From Linyphia triangularis (Eukaryota > Arthropoda > Arachnida > Araneae > Linyphiidae), in the NCBI GenBank assembly GCA_963978545.1, contig OZ021723.1, positions 10,225,093 to 10,289,092 on the forward strand: a stretch of 64,000 nucleotides of DNA, read 5' to 3'. The notes under the pieces are model-generated. The model saw only the letters and a list, made by a program, of their open reading frames with translations. It did no database searches and had not been told where the DNA came from. The translations under genes were made by a program, and so were the position numbers. Of the stretch, positions 13,001-25,500 are shown piece by piece (the stretch's first letter is position 1; the number at the start of each line of letters is the position of its first letter).

Positions 13001-16000
13001 TATTGAAGCCCATTTCCTAGATTAAGGGACATTTTTGTTATTTTTTTAAAGATGCCCCTTCCTATCTCTTTCCTCAATCAATGATTTGGCCATTATAAAC
13101 CCTCATAAATAACAGTAATTTTTTTTTAGCAATAAACATAAAAAAAAAAAGAAACCTCAATTCAAATTTAAGGAAAAAATAAAATAAATGATACTAAATT
13201 GGTCTTGCAACTAATTTCGTTCAATTACGCTCTTCCATTTTCTGGATGCTTTTCAATCAAGTTTTGTTTTCTTCATATGTACAGACGATTTTGAAACAGT
13301 TAACAATTACAAATATATTTGCAATTTAACAAATGCATTTATAACATCAACTAGCTGAATACCCGTGCTGCGCTACGAAATTTTACCATTAGCATTTTAG
13401 CGATCAAAAGACATTCATGTATTCCACACTTCAGACGTTTGCTCCCATTTCGATCCCGACAAATTGACTTATCAAAATAGGAACTTTCCTTTGTTGACAT
13501 TTTAAACGAAATTTATAATTGTGAATAGTAAACTGGAATAGTTTATTGTGTTTATGTTTGCTCTTAGTTCTAAATTTCAAAGTAGTAGCTGTATTGGAAT
13601 TAAGTTAATTATATATTAAGTTAATCCTCGTATAGTTTCAATGTTGCGTCGTCTTTTCATCTCTTAAAAATTCGTTAATCGATATTGGAATGACTTATTT
13701 TTTTAACATTTGCAAAAAAATATCAGAAAAATGACTACATTGGAAGAGGAACATTCGGATATCCCTCGTTTGGAACATTTAACCCTTTTTCGACCCCTTA
13801 AAGTTGGTTAATCGAGAACAGAATAGCTTACTTTTTCTATGTTTAATCTTTCTTGACATTTGTACCAAATTTCCGAGTTGTGACCATACGGGAAGTGGTA
13901 CATTCGAATATTCCTCGTTTGGAACATTTAATCCCTTTTCCACCCCTTGATCCACCCGAGATCGGAATAGTTTACTTTTTCTGCGGTTTGTCTTTATTGA
14001 TATTCACACCAGTTTTCAGAATTGTGAAAATATGAGAAGTAGGACATTCGAATATATCGCTCGTTTGGAACGTTTAACCCCTTTTTGACCTCTTAGAGTG
14101 GGTTAATCGAGATCGGAATAGTTTACTTTTTCTATTTTTACCATTGTTGATATTTGTGCCGATTTTCAGAGTTGTGACTATGTGGGAAGTAGGATTTTCG
14201 AATGTCCCCCGTTTAAAACGTTTAACCCCTTTTCGACCCCTTAAAGTGGGTTAATCGAGATCGGAATAGTTTACTTTTTCTATTTTTACCATTGTTGATA
14301 TTTGTGCCGATTTTCAGAGTTGTGACTATGTGGGAAGTAGGATATTCGAATGTCCCCCGTTTGGAACGTTTAACCCCTTTTCGACCCCTTAAAGTGGGTT
14401 AATCGAGATCGGAATAGTTTGTTTTTTCTATTTTTACCATTGTTGATATTTGTGCCGATTTTCAGAGTTGTGACTATTTGGGAAGTGTGAGAATTAGTGG
14501 TGAGTGAGTGAGTGAGGGCTTTGCCTTATATATATAGAGATTACTGAACCAGATTTGACATCGAATTGTAGAAAATTGACTGAAGGAAAATCTTAAAACA
14601 TTTAAAGCAAAACATAGAAAATCATACAAACTTACATTCTGAGCATTGCTTGGAGTGCACAACAGGGAAAAGTGTAAATTCTTGTTAGCTTCATTTGAGA
14701 GAGTAATAAGCGGGAAAGCTGTAATTACTATAATATCCTCTTGAACTTCTGAATGGAGTTTGAATAAAAATACCTTCTAGAAATAAAACATATAAACATT
14801 TTGGGTATTATTTAGTTATAAAAAGAAAAAATTACACGATTAACTAAAATTTGAAGAAAGTTAAAAAATGAAATTAAGCAGCACATAAATGATAAATAGT
14901 GACACAACTCCTGGTATGATTCTTATAACAATAACCTTATTTCTATACTAATATAAAATATTTTGAATTTTAGGTATTTTGGGAAATTTGATTCATAACT
15001 TTGACTCTACATTGCACTGTTGTAAGAAAATCAAACCAAATGGATTTCAAACGCAGCTGGGTAAATTCCTTTTGGCGTTACGATTTTTAAAAATGATTTT
15101 TTCATCCTATTTCCATGGGTAAAAGGCACGGGGAGTCCCCATGTTGTATGAGGAAGTGGTAAACGTGAAATGGAAGGTAGATCCTTTTGAGGCTGCTTTT
15201 TTATTCGCTGCATCAGTTACAAGTAGGCTGCTAAACCTAAACTAGAAGAGGTGGTTTCGACGACCATTCACCTTCGTTCATGCTCCTTACTGTTTCCTAT
15301 CAGCGATGAATTAGCCGCTAAGGGTCTCCGTTAAAGGCGGCCTCTATATCACCTGGTATGCTACATAAATACTACTTACATTGAAACTATATGGAATATT
15401 AATAGTGCATTTAAAAGCAATATAAAAAAATATCAGTCTGAACTTTAATGAATATGTCAGTTATCATTTTTAACTTTAATGAATATGTCAGAAATCAGTT
15501 TGAACTTTAATGAATATGTCAGTTATCAGTTTGAACTTTAATGAATACGTCAGTTATCAGTTTGATTGGTTGTATTCAGATTATCTGGCGCCGTCAGCAA
15601 CACGAGGGCTATAATGCGCCCAAACATTCGTCATTAGACAAGCCAACATACATTTACAAACACCCATGCCTAACACAGGACTAGGAACATGCAACCTCGT
15701 GGTCTAGAAGCTAGCACGCTAACCAGTATACCGTTTGGTCGGCAGTTATCAGTTTGAACTTTAATGAATATGTCAGTTATCAGTTTGAACTTTAATGAAT
15801 ACATCAGTTATCAGTTTGAACTTTAATGAATATGTCAGTTATCAGTTTGAACTTTAATGAATATGTCAGTTATCATTTTGAACAGGGTTCCCACTCAAAT
15901 CACATAATGAAAATCAATGACTTTTCAATGACTTTCAAGGACCTAATTAATGTTTTTAAGGACCTACGAAAAATTATTTTCAGGCATAATGTATGTATTT

Positions 16001-19000
16001 AAATTTTTAATAAAGTATATTCTACCAAAAAAGTTGCAAGTTGGTGGATGCGTAATACAAATATGTCGGAAAATTCCTATACGGTGCAGATAAGTGGCGG
16101 TCAAGCGGGGATCACAAGTCTGAGTTGGATTTCTATAAATTTTGCAGTTGGACAACATCTGTAAAAATTAAGTACTTTCAAGGACCTCTAAGCATTTTAA
16201 GCACTTTCAAGGCCTTGAAAACAAGTTCAAAAGTATTAAGCACTTTTAATGACTTTCAATGACCGTGGGAACCCTGTTTGAACTTTAATGAATATGTTAA
16301 TTGAACCATTTCAGGGTTCCCACTGAAATCATTCATTGAAAATCAAGGACTTTTCACTGACTTTTAAAGATCTAAATAATATTTTTAAGGACCTTTGAAA
16401 ATTTGTTTTCATGCATCAGGTCTTTAATATGTGACTTTACAGCTGCTTTGCCCAAAATGTTAATAGCAACATCTTTCATGCACAATTGGCATTTTGCTTT
16501 ATAAACAGACTTTGATTATGGTCTTTGATTTTTTGGCTCGCAAAACGTAAACATTAATCTCACGTGCTCGTCTCACAGAGCGTGCAACTAAACCCAGGGT
16601 GGCCACAAATTTCAGAAAAAAAAGTTCCCTGATAATTCCCTGGCAGATTTCTAAAAAATTCCCCGATTTTAAGGCTAACTTTTTTTCAAATTTCCCCAAT
16701 TTTCTAGGTTTTCCAGATGTCTAGACCCCCTGATCAAATAGAACATGTATGCTACAGAGATAATATGCAATTTGTTTAAAAATAGTTTTGCTGGTAATGA
16801 AAAGTTTAAATTATTCCTTAACATTAAACTTCTAATGGCTTACCACCACAAATTTCCATGTAAATAGCGCCAAAATATGGATGAACGTGCCTTAAATACT
16901 ACAAAATTTCCCTGTTTTTCGTGAAATTTTAAAAAGTTCCCTGACGTTTCCCTGATTTTTTCCAGAATCAGAAAGCTCCCTGACATTTCCCCGATTTCCA
17001 GGTTTTCCCGGTTCTGTGGCCACTCTGTAAACCATTCTATTTCTACTTCACCAATCAGCAAATAGGAACTAAACCATGTACAAGTTCATGCATGCTTAAT
17101 ACAAATATACCAAATTTTTTTGGTGTGGTGTGGATAAATGATCAAAATTAAGGACTTTCAAGGATCTCTAAGCATTTTCAAGTACTTTTAAGGACCTATG
17201 AGCATTTTCAAGTACTTTTAAGGACCTATGAGCATTTTCAAGTACTTTTAAAGACCTATGAGCATTTTCAAGTACTTTTAAAGACCTATGAGCATTTTCA
17301 AGTACTTTTAAGGACCTATGAGCATTTTCAAGTACTTTTAAGGACCTATGAGCATTTTCAAGTACTTTTAAGGACCTATGAGCATTTTCAAGTATTTTTA
17401 AGGACCTATGAACATTTTCAAGTACTTTTAAGGGGACTAGGTACCCCTTGTTTTCACAAAAAAGTAATAAAAATATCAATTTCCTATTTTTTGATTGTTT
17501 ATAAACTTTGCAACTTTCTCCTTATTCTGGCAAGTTTTTGAGCTGATCCGATAATTGCAATTGCAGAAAAACTATACTTTTATGGAGAATTTAGCATAGC
17601 TACAATAGCTCTTTTGATGTTTCGAATGCATTTTTCTCAGTTCATAATTTTTGAAATATCCAGCTTAATCAAAATGCTAAAACTTAGGCAAATATGAATG
17701 AAATGACTTGAAATTTTTTGTGTGTCATTCTTAATATCTGTTTGACAAAAATAAGCATAGATTTTTGAATAAAATAAAAACTTTTACAAATTTAAATGTT
17801 GAAAAATACCCATTTTTTATGCTTTTTTTACCTATTGCAACAGTAATCATCGTTTTTTTCTTGAAAACTATTTTACTTATTAACTATTTTGCTATTTTCT
17901 AAATCCGTTACCTAAAAAGTTAAGAATATATTACTAGGAAATTTAAAAAAAAAAAAAAAAAAAAAAAATCAGGAACATATATTGAAAAATGAAAAAGAAG
18001 ATAGAATTTGAAATTTAAAGAATTTTTTAAAAAATTATTTGAAAATTTTGAAAATTTAGAGCATTATGTCAACCTATTTTTTAATAAAATTTAGTTTTTT
18101 CTTAGTAGTAATATACTTCCAAATATGGTAAACATTAAAATTTTAAAGGCTTAAATAATGACCGTGGGAACCCTGCATTTTGTGAAATTCAGAGGACGCT
18201 AACACTATATTGTACTGTTGTTTGGAAAAGCAAATCAATTGGACTTCAAAAGCAGTTGAGTAACTTTTCCAGAGAGAAAATAATGTATATACTATTTACA
18301 ATGAAACTATATGGAATATCAAGGGCCGCGTAGCCCAGTCGGGAGAGTATCGTTCTCGCAACTAGAAGGTTGCGAGTTCGGGCCTGGGACCGACTAAAGA
18401 CCGCCGTGTTCGCTAATGGTGACTGGAGCACGTTAAATCAGTCATGGTCGCAAAGTCCTCCAAGTTCCCATACAAATCAATACCTCTGGGGGTGGCAAAG
18501 CCAAGTCTTCTGGTGGAATCTTCTGCTTGGTGATGCCTCTAAATTAAGAAGTTCCACATACGGTCGGTAGTGCTGCCATCTATCGGGTAGCTACCGAAAG
18601 AGGTAGAAATGAACTCTTCGGTGGCTATAGGTAGACTTGTGCACTCCCTCTTGCGAGTGTGCGCTTACATCCTGTGCAGTACTGCCCACTACCGATCTGT
18701 ACGGGATATGGGGTTGGTACAAAATGCTTAAGCAGAGGTGCCTTAGTCCCCATAGGCCTTGATAAGAAGATATGGAATATCAATAGCACATTTAAAAGCA
18801 ATATATATATAAAAAAAATACCTTTTGTTTATCAGTTTGGACTTTAATGAATATGTTAACTGAACCATTTTGTGGAATTCTGAGGACGCTATCTGTGCAG
18901 AAGAATGCAGTTTCGGAATCCTCTCTATTCATTGAACCTTTAGTAACACATTTTTCATCCACTGTCAGTTCAGAGCTGTAGAAGTACTCTTTGTCTTCAA

Positions 19001-19525
19001 GAATAGTGAGTCGAAAACTTTCCTAAGAAAAAAAAAAAAAAAAAAGAATAAGCCAAATAAATACTAGTAGCTTGATTGATTGTATTATTTTAATTTGTTT
19101 AAGATTATTTAGTGCAGAGAAAATGAAGCAGTGATATAAATCAATAAACAGGAATGTTCAAACGAATGAGTTCTAGACAATTATACTGGTACTCTATATC
19201 ATATCCTCATAGCAACATTTCTTCGAAAAGAGAAACAATTTTAATTTTTGGTTATACATTGGTCTTGTATACTTTTGCAATAATGCAATTGTAAACTAGG
19301 AAAACTTGAATTTAAAACAATTGATCATACACAATTTTTTTTTTTCTAAAAAATATTCAAGTTAGTGATTCAAAATCAAATAAAAACTCAAAATAACTCG
19401 TTTTTTACAATAGAAAGGAAATTTCAGTGAAGTGAATGGCAGGATAAAATAATTACCAGAATAACCTGTTTAGGAAAATACAAATTCTTATTTTTATTAG
19501 ACATTTAATTTTTTAATTTATGAAT

Positions 19526-19566
<41 letters not shown>

Positions 19567-22500
19567 ACCTCAATTTATTATATTTTTTCATTATATTATA
19601 TTATTCAATTCGACTTTATCAATTGGAGGGCTTAGTGGATGAAAGAGGTACACATCAAAAAGTATTTTTTGAAATATTATCTCTTCCAAGTTTGTGCTTT
19701 TGTATTCTTTTGCACCTACACCTGTCAAATTATCCATTGATAAGATTTATGATATATGGGATGACCCCCCCCCCCCAAGAAGGTATGCACCTCTAGTTCC
19801 CTCTTTTTAAGCAGGGCTCCAGGAAAATATTTTCTTCCTGCGTACACAAATGCTATTGCCAAAAATTTCCTGCGAGTCTGCGGGCTTTAAATTATACTGC
19901 TGAAGAAAATTAAATGTTACGTACTATTGAGAATTAAAAGTTGTTTAATTCAAAATCTTCTTGGAATTGATTTTGGAAGCACCACTCTGCAGGAGAAACA
20001 TCGGTTTCCAATGGCACATTTCCAGTTGCAATATTAGGGTCATTGGTACTGGGTTGGCTTAAAGGTTAAGCTTGTGAAACGATAGCAAACACTGATGCTT
20101 GTCCAGCATGCCTCCTTTCATAACTATTTTCATTTTTGTGCTCTCGGTTTAAATGCTGGGAATAGTTTTGCTCTAACATTTCTTGCAAATACGGCATTTT
20201 ATCTTCATTGTTTTGCTTGGATAGCTCCTTATCATTTTAAAGAAAAATGTAGCTTCTTTTAAATTACAATGGAGTATCCAAGAATTCTTTCAAATTAAAG
20301 AATGAAGGAAATAAACTCTCAGTGTAATTACATGTTTCAATAGGTTCAGATTCCAAAATCAGGAAATGAAACCCCTGTTCCCCCTTATGGCAACACTTCT
20401 CCCTTCCCTGTCCAGCCTAACTGGAAATTCTCCTTCTTATATACAGAGTGGCCAAAGAACCAGGAAAACCTGGAAATCAGGGAAATGTCAGGGAGCTTTC
20501 TGATTCTGGAAAAAATCAGGGAAATGACAGGGAACTTTTTAAAATTTTGCATTGTTTAAGGCACGTTCATACATATTTTGGCGCTATTTACAAGGAGATT
20601 TGGAGTGGTAAGCTACTAAAAGTTTAATGTTACGAAATAATTTAAACTTTTTTTTTTACCAGCGAAACTATTTTTTAAAAAATTGCATATTATCTCTACA
20701 TGTTCTATTTGATCAGAAAGTTTGCCCTAAAATCAAGGATTTTTTTTAAAAATCTGTCAGGGAAATCAGGGAACTTTTTTTTCTGAATTTTGTGGCCACC
20801 CTGCATATAGAAGTAACAGGTGGTGAACTATTTGGAGAATAGCATCCCCCCCCCCGCCCCCGAATCTCTCCCCTCCCGCCGTTACAGGAGTCAATGGTCC
20901 TCCTTTCCCGCCCTGCCTAACTGGAATGTCTCCATAAAAAAAAAAACAAAAAAAAAAACGACATTTGATTTTAATTTCCTGCAGGATCTGACGATTTCCT
21001 GCGTACATCCATTTTATCGGACTCTGCAGTGAAGCATACAATACATAACTGTATATATAAACAGTATAAACTGTAATAGAGGTTTAATGACAGTACATAA
21101 ACCTCTGCACAGTTTGAAGTACTTGGCAGTGTCATATTATTCTAAAGTCTAATCAAGCATTTGATAAACTTATTTATGCTATCACATACAACATTTTATA
21201 CAAATAATTTCACACAGGGTAAGTAGAAAATTTTGAATGGATTACAAAATATCTTTTACACTAACAGATTTATTCTGTGATTTTTTAAAATAGTTTTTTA
21301 TTGAGACCCTCAATTTCTTCATTAAATTTGTCTGCCCCCTTTATAACCCTCTAACACACAAGAACAGAAATCCAGTCTATGCCATTTGTTCTTCAATGTT
21401 TGGTTTGTAACATTTGACACAACATCTGCTACTCTGATCTTCAAAGTTTCAATGTCAACGATAGTGTTTTCTCGAAGCAGATTATGATATTAAAACTTTG
21501 AATTTCAGGACAACAGATTCTGCATAAAATCTTACAGGACAAATCTTACTGGGCCACCAACTTTATATACTTGGATCAATAAAAGGGGAACAAGTTGAAA
21601 TTGATTAAGGTAATTAATGTTCATGGGCAATTCTTTGCTGTAAGCACGGGACATTTTGGCTCTTCTTTCCAATCGTAAATAGATTATAATTTTAAATTTA
21701 CGCTGAATCTAGTAGCTATGTTTTTGTTTTATGTAATATTAGTTTGTCGCAAAGTTACATGCAAAATCATTATTTCAACTAGGTTAAATTTGCATCTTAG
21801 AACACTGACGCACAGGACACATCCATGTTCTGTGCGTCGGTGACTTACAAATGTGTATTTGATCAGGTTAAATGAATTATTCCCCCATGCAAGTTTGTCA
21901 CAAGCTAATTTTATATAAAACAAAACTACTAGATTCTTCATAATGTTGCAATTCTAATGCATTTATGAGAAGAAATAAGAGCAAAAAAGTCCTGCGCTTC
22001 ACCCAGAGAATTGCCCTTATAAAAAAAATTGAGTACTGCCCCTACAATTTCCAAAAAGATATATCAATTATAGTTTTTGTCCAATAAATTCTTTTAATGC
22101 TAAAAAGATTTTTGTTGTTGTTTATTCTCTTTAAATACTTACATAAGGATGTGAAGGCATTGCCACCGAGTTTGGAGGCAACCTCCATTCAAGGCCGTTT
22201 TTATCAAACAAGTACAAGTCTGCTCTCAACCGATTGACTACGATCACATGGGGCTTGATATCATACAAGACTGTATTGAGGCCAATCCATCTTTGAGAAC
22301 GCTCAATCTGACAAACACATTAAAATTATATATATATGTTATTATTCTCAGCTTTCTTTTTTCTTAAAAGGAAGCCAGAAGTATAAACTTAAATCTTATC
22401 TTAAATAATTATCTTTATTTGTCATGCAAGTTTAAGGATTAAAAGTAAGTTAAATTCCAAACCACTTAAAATAATATTAAGTACAAAAACTCCTTTATAG

Positions 22501-25500
22501 TAGTTTTAAATATACTATTTTTATTGTTTGATGAAAGTACGTATTTTTTTAAAATTTGTATTTTTCATTATAAAATAGCTCAAAAGTATTTTAATAAATC
22601 TTTTATAAGTTTATTTAAGCAATTGAGAGTACAAAGTTCAAGGACAAGACTAACTAATGATACTAATTCAAATTCAATTAACCTTGAAGACTTAAACAAA
22701 AGCTAAGAATACTAGAGCAAATTAGACCTTAGAAGTTATATTCCAGTCATTTTCTAATTGCTTAGGTACTGCAAAGCATAATTTAAAATTAAATATAATA
22801 AAATCATATAAATACAATAACTTGAACTACCTTCAGTTTACAGCAAACATTATTGGAAGCTACAGCAGGAACAACAGCATGGTTTTCTTCAAAACAAGGA
22901 TGCAAAAAATTTCCAGGTTTTGACGGCCTTTAAATCAAAGTTGTTAAAAGAATATTTATTAATAAAATTAAAATATTTTTAACAAGAGTTATATAGAGAT
23001 ATTACAATAAATATATGTTATTTAAAGTCTTAACATAAAGAGCTGTTATTAATATAAAATTAAAAAAAAGTTTTTTTTTTTTTTCTAGTTAGCAGAAGGA
23101 AATTTAATCAAATATTCAAATTCATGAAGAAATCTATATAAATAAAACTGACTTTCTGTCACACGGATTTGGGGACCGTTTCACGTAAAAACTACCTAAC
23201 GGATTAGGATGAAATTTGGTATATCGCTTAATTAAACGACCAGGAGTAAAATAGGCGATATATTTTTAATTTTAATTGAGTTTTAAAATTTCCGAAATAA
23301 TTTTTTTTTGTGTTTTTAAGCAGACACAATTTAGTATTTCCTGAATGGCAACTGAATGACAATCTTCGTTTGGTTTGTTTTGAAAATCGCAAATGATATT
23401 CTACATTCACAATGCCTAGAAAAAAACGCCCATCATTAAGCAAAATCGACAAAAAAGTTTTTCAAAAACGTTTAAAGAGGAACGAATTACAAAATGACAA
23501 CCAAGAAGCTTCGACTTCGCGCCAGCCGGACATTTCCCCAGAGGACAGATTAGCGTCGCAACGGCGACGCCAGGAGTCTGTAAGGAGTAGAGAAACATCA
23601 GAGAGGCGTGCCGTTCGTTTAGAAGCCGATCGGCTAAGACATGCCGAACTAAACGAACAAAGAATGAATTTACAATGGGGTGATAAACTTTTATATTACT
23701 TTTATTTAGTACCAAAAACTGAGTTTATCCGTCAACGACGGGCCACGCAGCTAGTAACAAATATATACTAACCTTTCCAGAAAACTGTATGGCCAAAGCT
23801 TGTTGTGAATTGATTGCATAGAATTAAATTTTTCAAATAAATCTTTAGAATGATCAAATTCCTTCATTTTCACCTGATTCCTATCTGTGAGCGACACTGA
23901 GAGAGCAGGAATTGACATGTCAATATCTGGAATGGAAATAATTAAATTTATATACTTTACTACATGATGTAAAATAATATGACAAACTCCTTAAAAGTGG
24001 AGCATTCAGCAGTAAGGAGAAGTTAACTCATTCTGCCCAGATGAGATTGGGGTGTGTTCTCGAGAACAACCCCTTCTTCTTCTTATCAAGGACTATGGGG
24101 ACTAAGGCACCTCTGCTTGAGCATTTTGTACCAACCCCATATCCCGTACAGATCGGTAGTGGTCAGTACTGCACAGGATGTAAGAGCACACTCGCAAGAG
24201 GGAGTGCGCAAGTCTACCTATAGCCGCCGAAGAGTTCATTTCTACCTCTTTCGGTAGCTATCCGGTAGATGGCAGTACTACCGACCGTATGTGGAACTTC
24301 TTAATTTAGAGGCATCACCAAGCAGAAGATTCCACCAGAAGACTTGGCTTTGCCACCCCCAGAGGTATTGATTTGTATGGGAACTTGGAGGACTTTGCGA
24401 CCATGACTGATTTAACGTTCTCCAGTCACCATTAGCGAACACGGCGGTCTTTAGTCGGTCCCAGGCCCGAACTCGCAACCTCGGGGCTCGCAACCTTCTA
24501 GTTGCGAGAACGATACTCTCCCGACTGGGCTACGCGGCCCTAGAACAACCCCTAAAACCGGATGATGCAACATTCGTTTTTTTTTTGCCCTTTTCATTTC
24601 AAACAACTGCCATCACCACAAGCATGAGATTGGATTGTTCTATTTTTCTCAGGCTATCAGTCAGACCTCAAATGTTGGAACTTTTCTTTGTGTATGCTTG
24701 TTGATGCAACATTCACGTCATTGCAACATTTAAAATTTTTTTTATAGACTAGACAGGTAGAGCGGGCCACGGAATTAATAAAGAGGACTTAATAAAGAAA
24801 ATAATTAATAAACAGGACTTGCTGAAGAAAACAAATAATAAATAGAACTGAACAGAGAAAACAAATAATAAAGAGAACTTAAAAGAGAAAAATAAATAAT
24901 AAAGAGAACTTAAGGAAAAAATAATTTTTCATAGTAAGCCAGTGAATCTCAACTGTGGTGATGCACTGCATATTAAAATGGTAAGCAAGGTTAAATTAGA
25001 AGTAAATGCAAATTAAGAAGTAAAATTATTGCAATGGATGTGTTCAATTGTTTATGCAATATTTTTGTCGACTCAACGACCGACGTTATTTCTAAATAAA
25101 AAGTTTGACATTACAAATACTAATATGATTTTTCAATTCGGTTTTGGTATTCCATTTAATTTTCCTAGAGTTTCCATTGTAAATTGTAATAGGATAAATG
25201 ATAGAATAGATATTGGGGGACTCTTCAAAAAGTCAGCACTGAAAGATTGAACAGGTTTCATTATATTTATTAAATCTTTTAGTAGTGCTTTTATGTTATA
25301 GTTTTATGAGTATAACTGTTCAATCTTGGAGAAACTAATTCCTCTTTATTGCACACAAGAATCAATACAATCACTAATGTAAAGAGCATACAATGAATAT
25401 GCAATAGATACTGAAACTTAACAATGAGAAAGAATAAATACTTATGAAAAAAGAGTAGTTCCAAACATTTAATTTAATAATGTGTATTATCTCACTTTGA

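Larger units (their letters stand above)
16312..18175. mobile_element. Long CAGGGTTCCCAC-family element with nested repeat and minisatellite
   Basis: 1.86 kb; ends CAGGGTTCCCACTGAAATCA and GACCGTGGGAACCCTG, 5-bp duplication CATTT at 16307-16311 and 18176-18180. It split the exon w20 duplicate, since ..GAACCATTT and TTGTGAAATTCAGAGGACGC resume across it. Inside are a CAGGGTGGCC element (16595-17027), a 30-bp minisatellite and AT-rich sequence to 18120. Confidence 0.82.

Noticed and set aside
15421..15892. Alternative copy of exon w20
   Set aside because: No GT donor or AG acceptor remains and the sequence is a multi-copy array.
17168..17479. Minus-strand open frame of 103 codons with a 10-residue repeat
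   Set aside because: It is only the translation of the 30-bp minisatellite; the period is divisible by three, so the frame stays open by chance.
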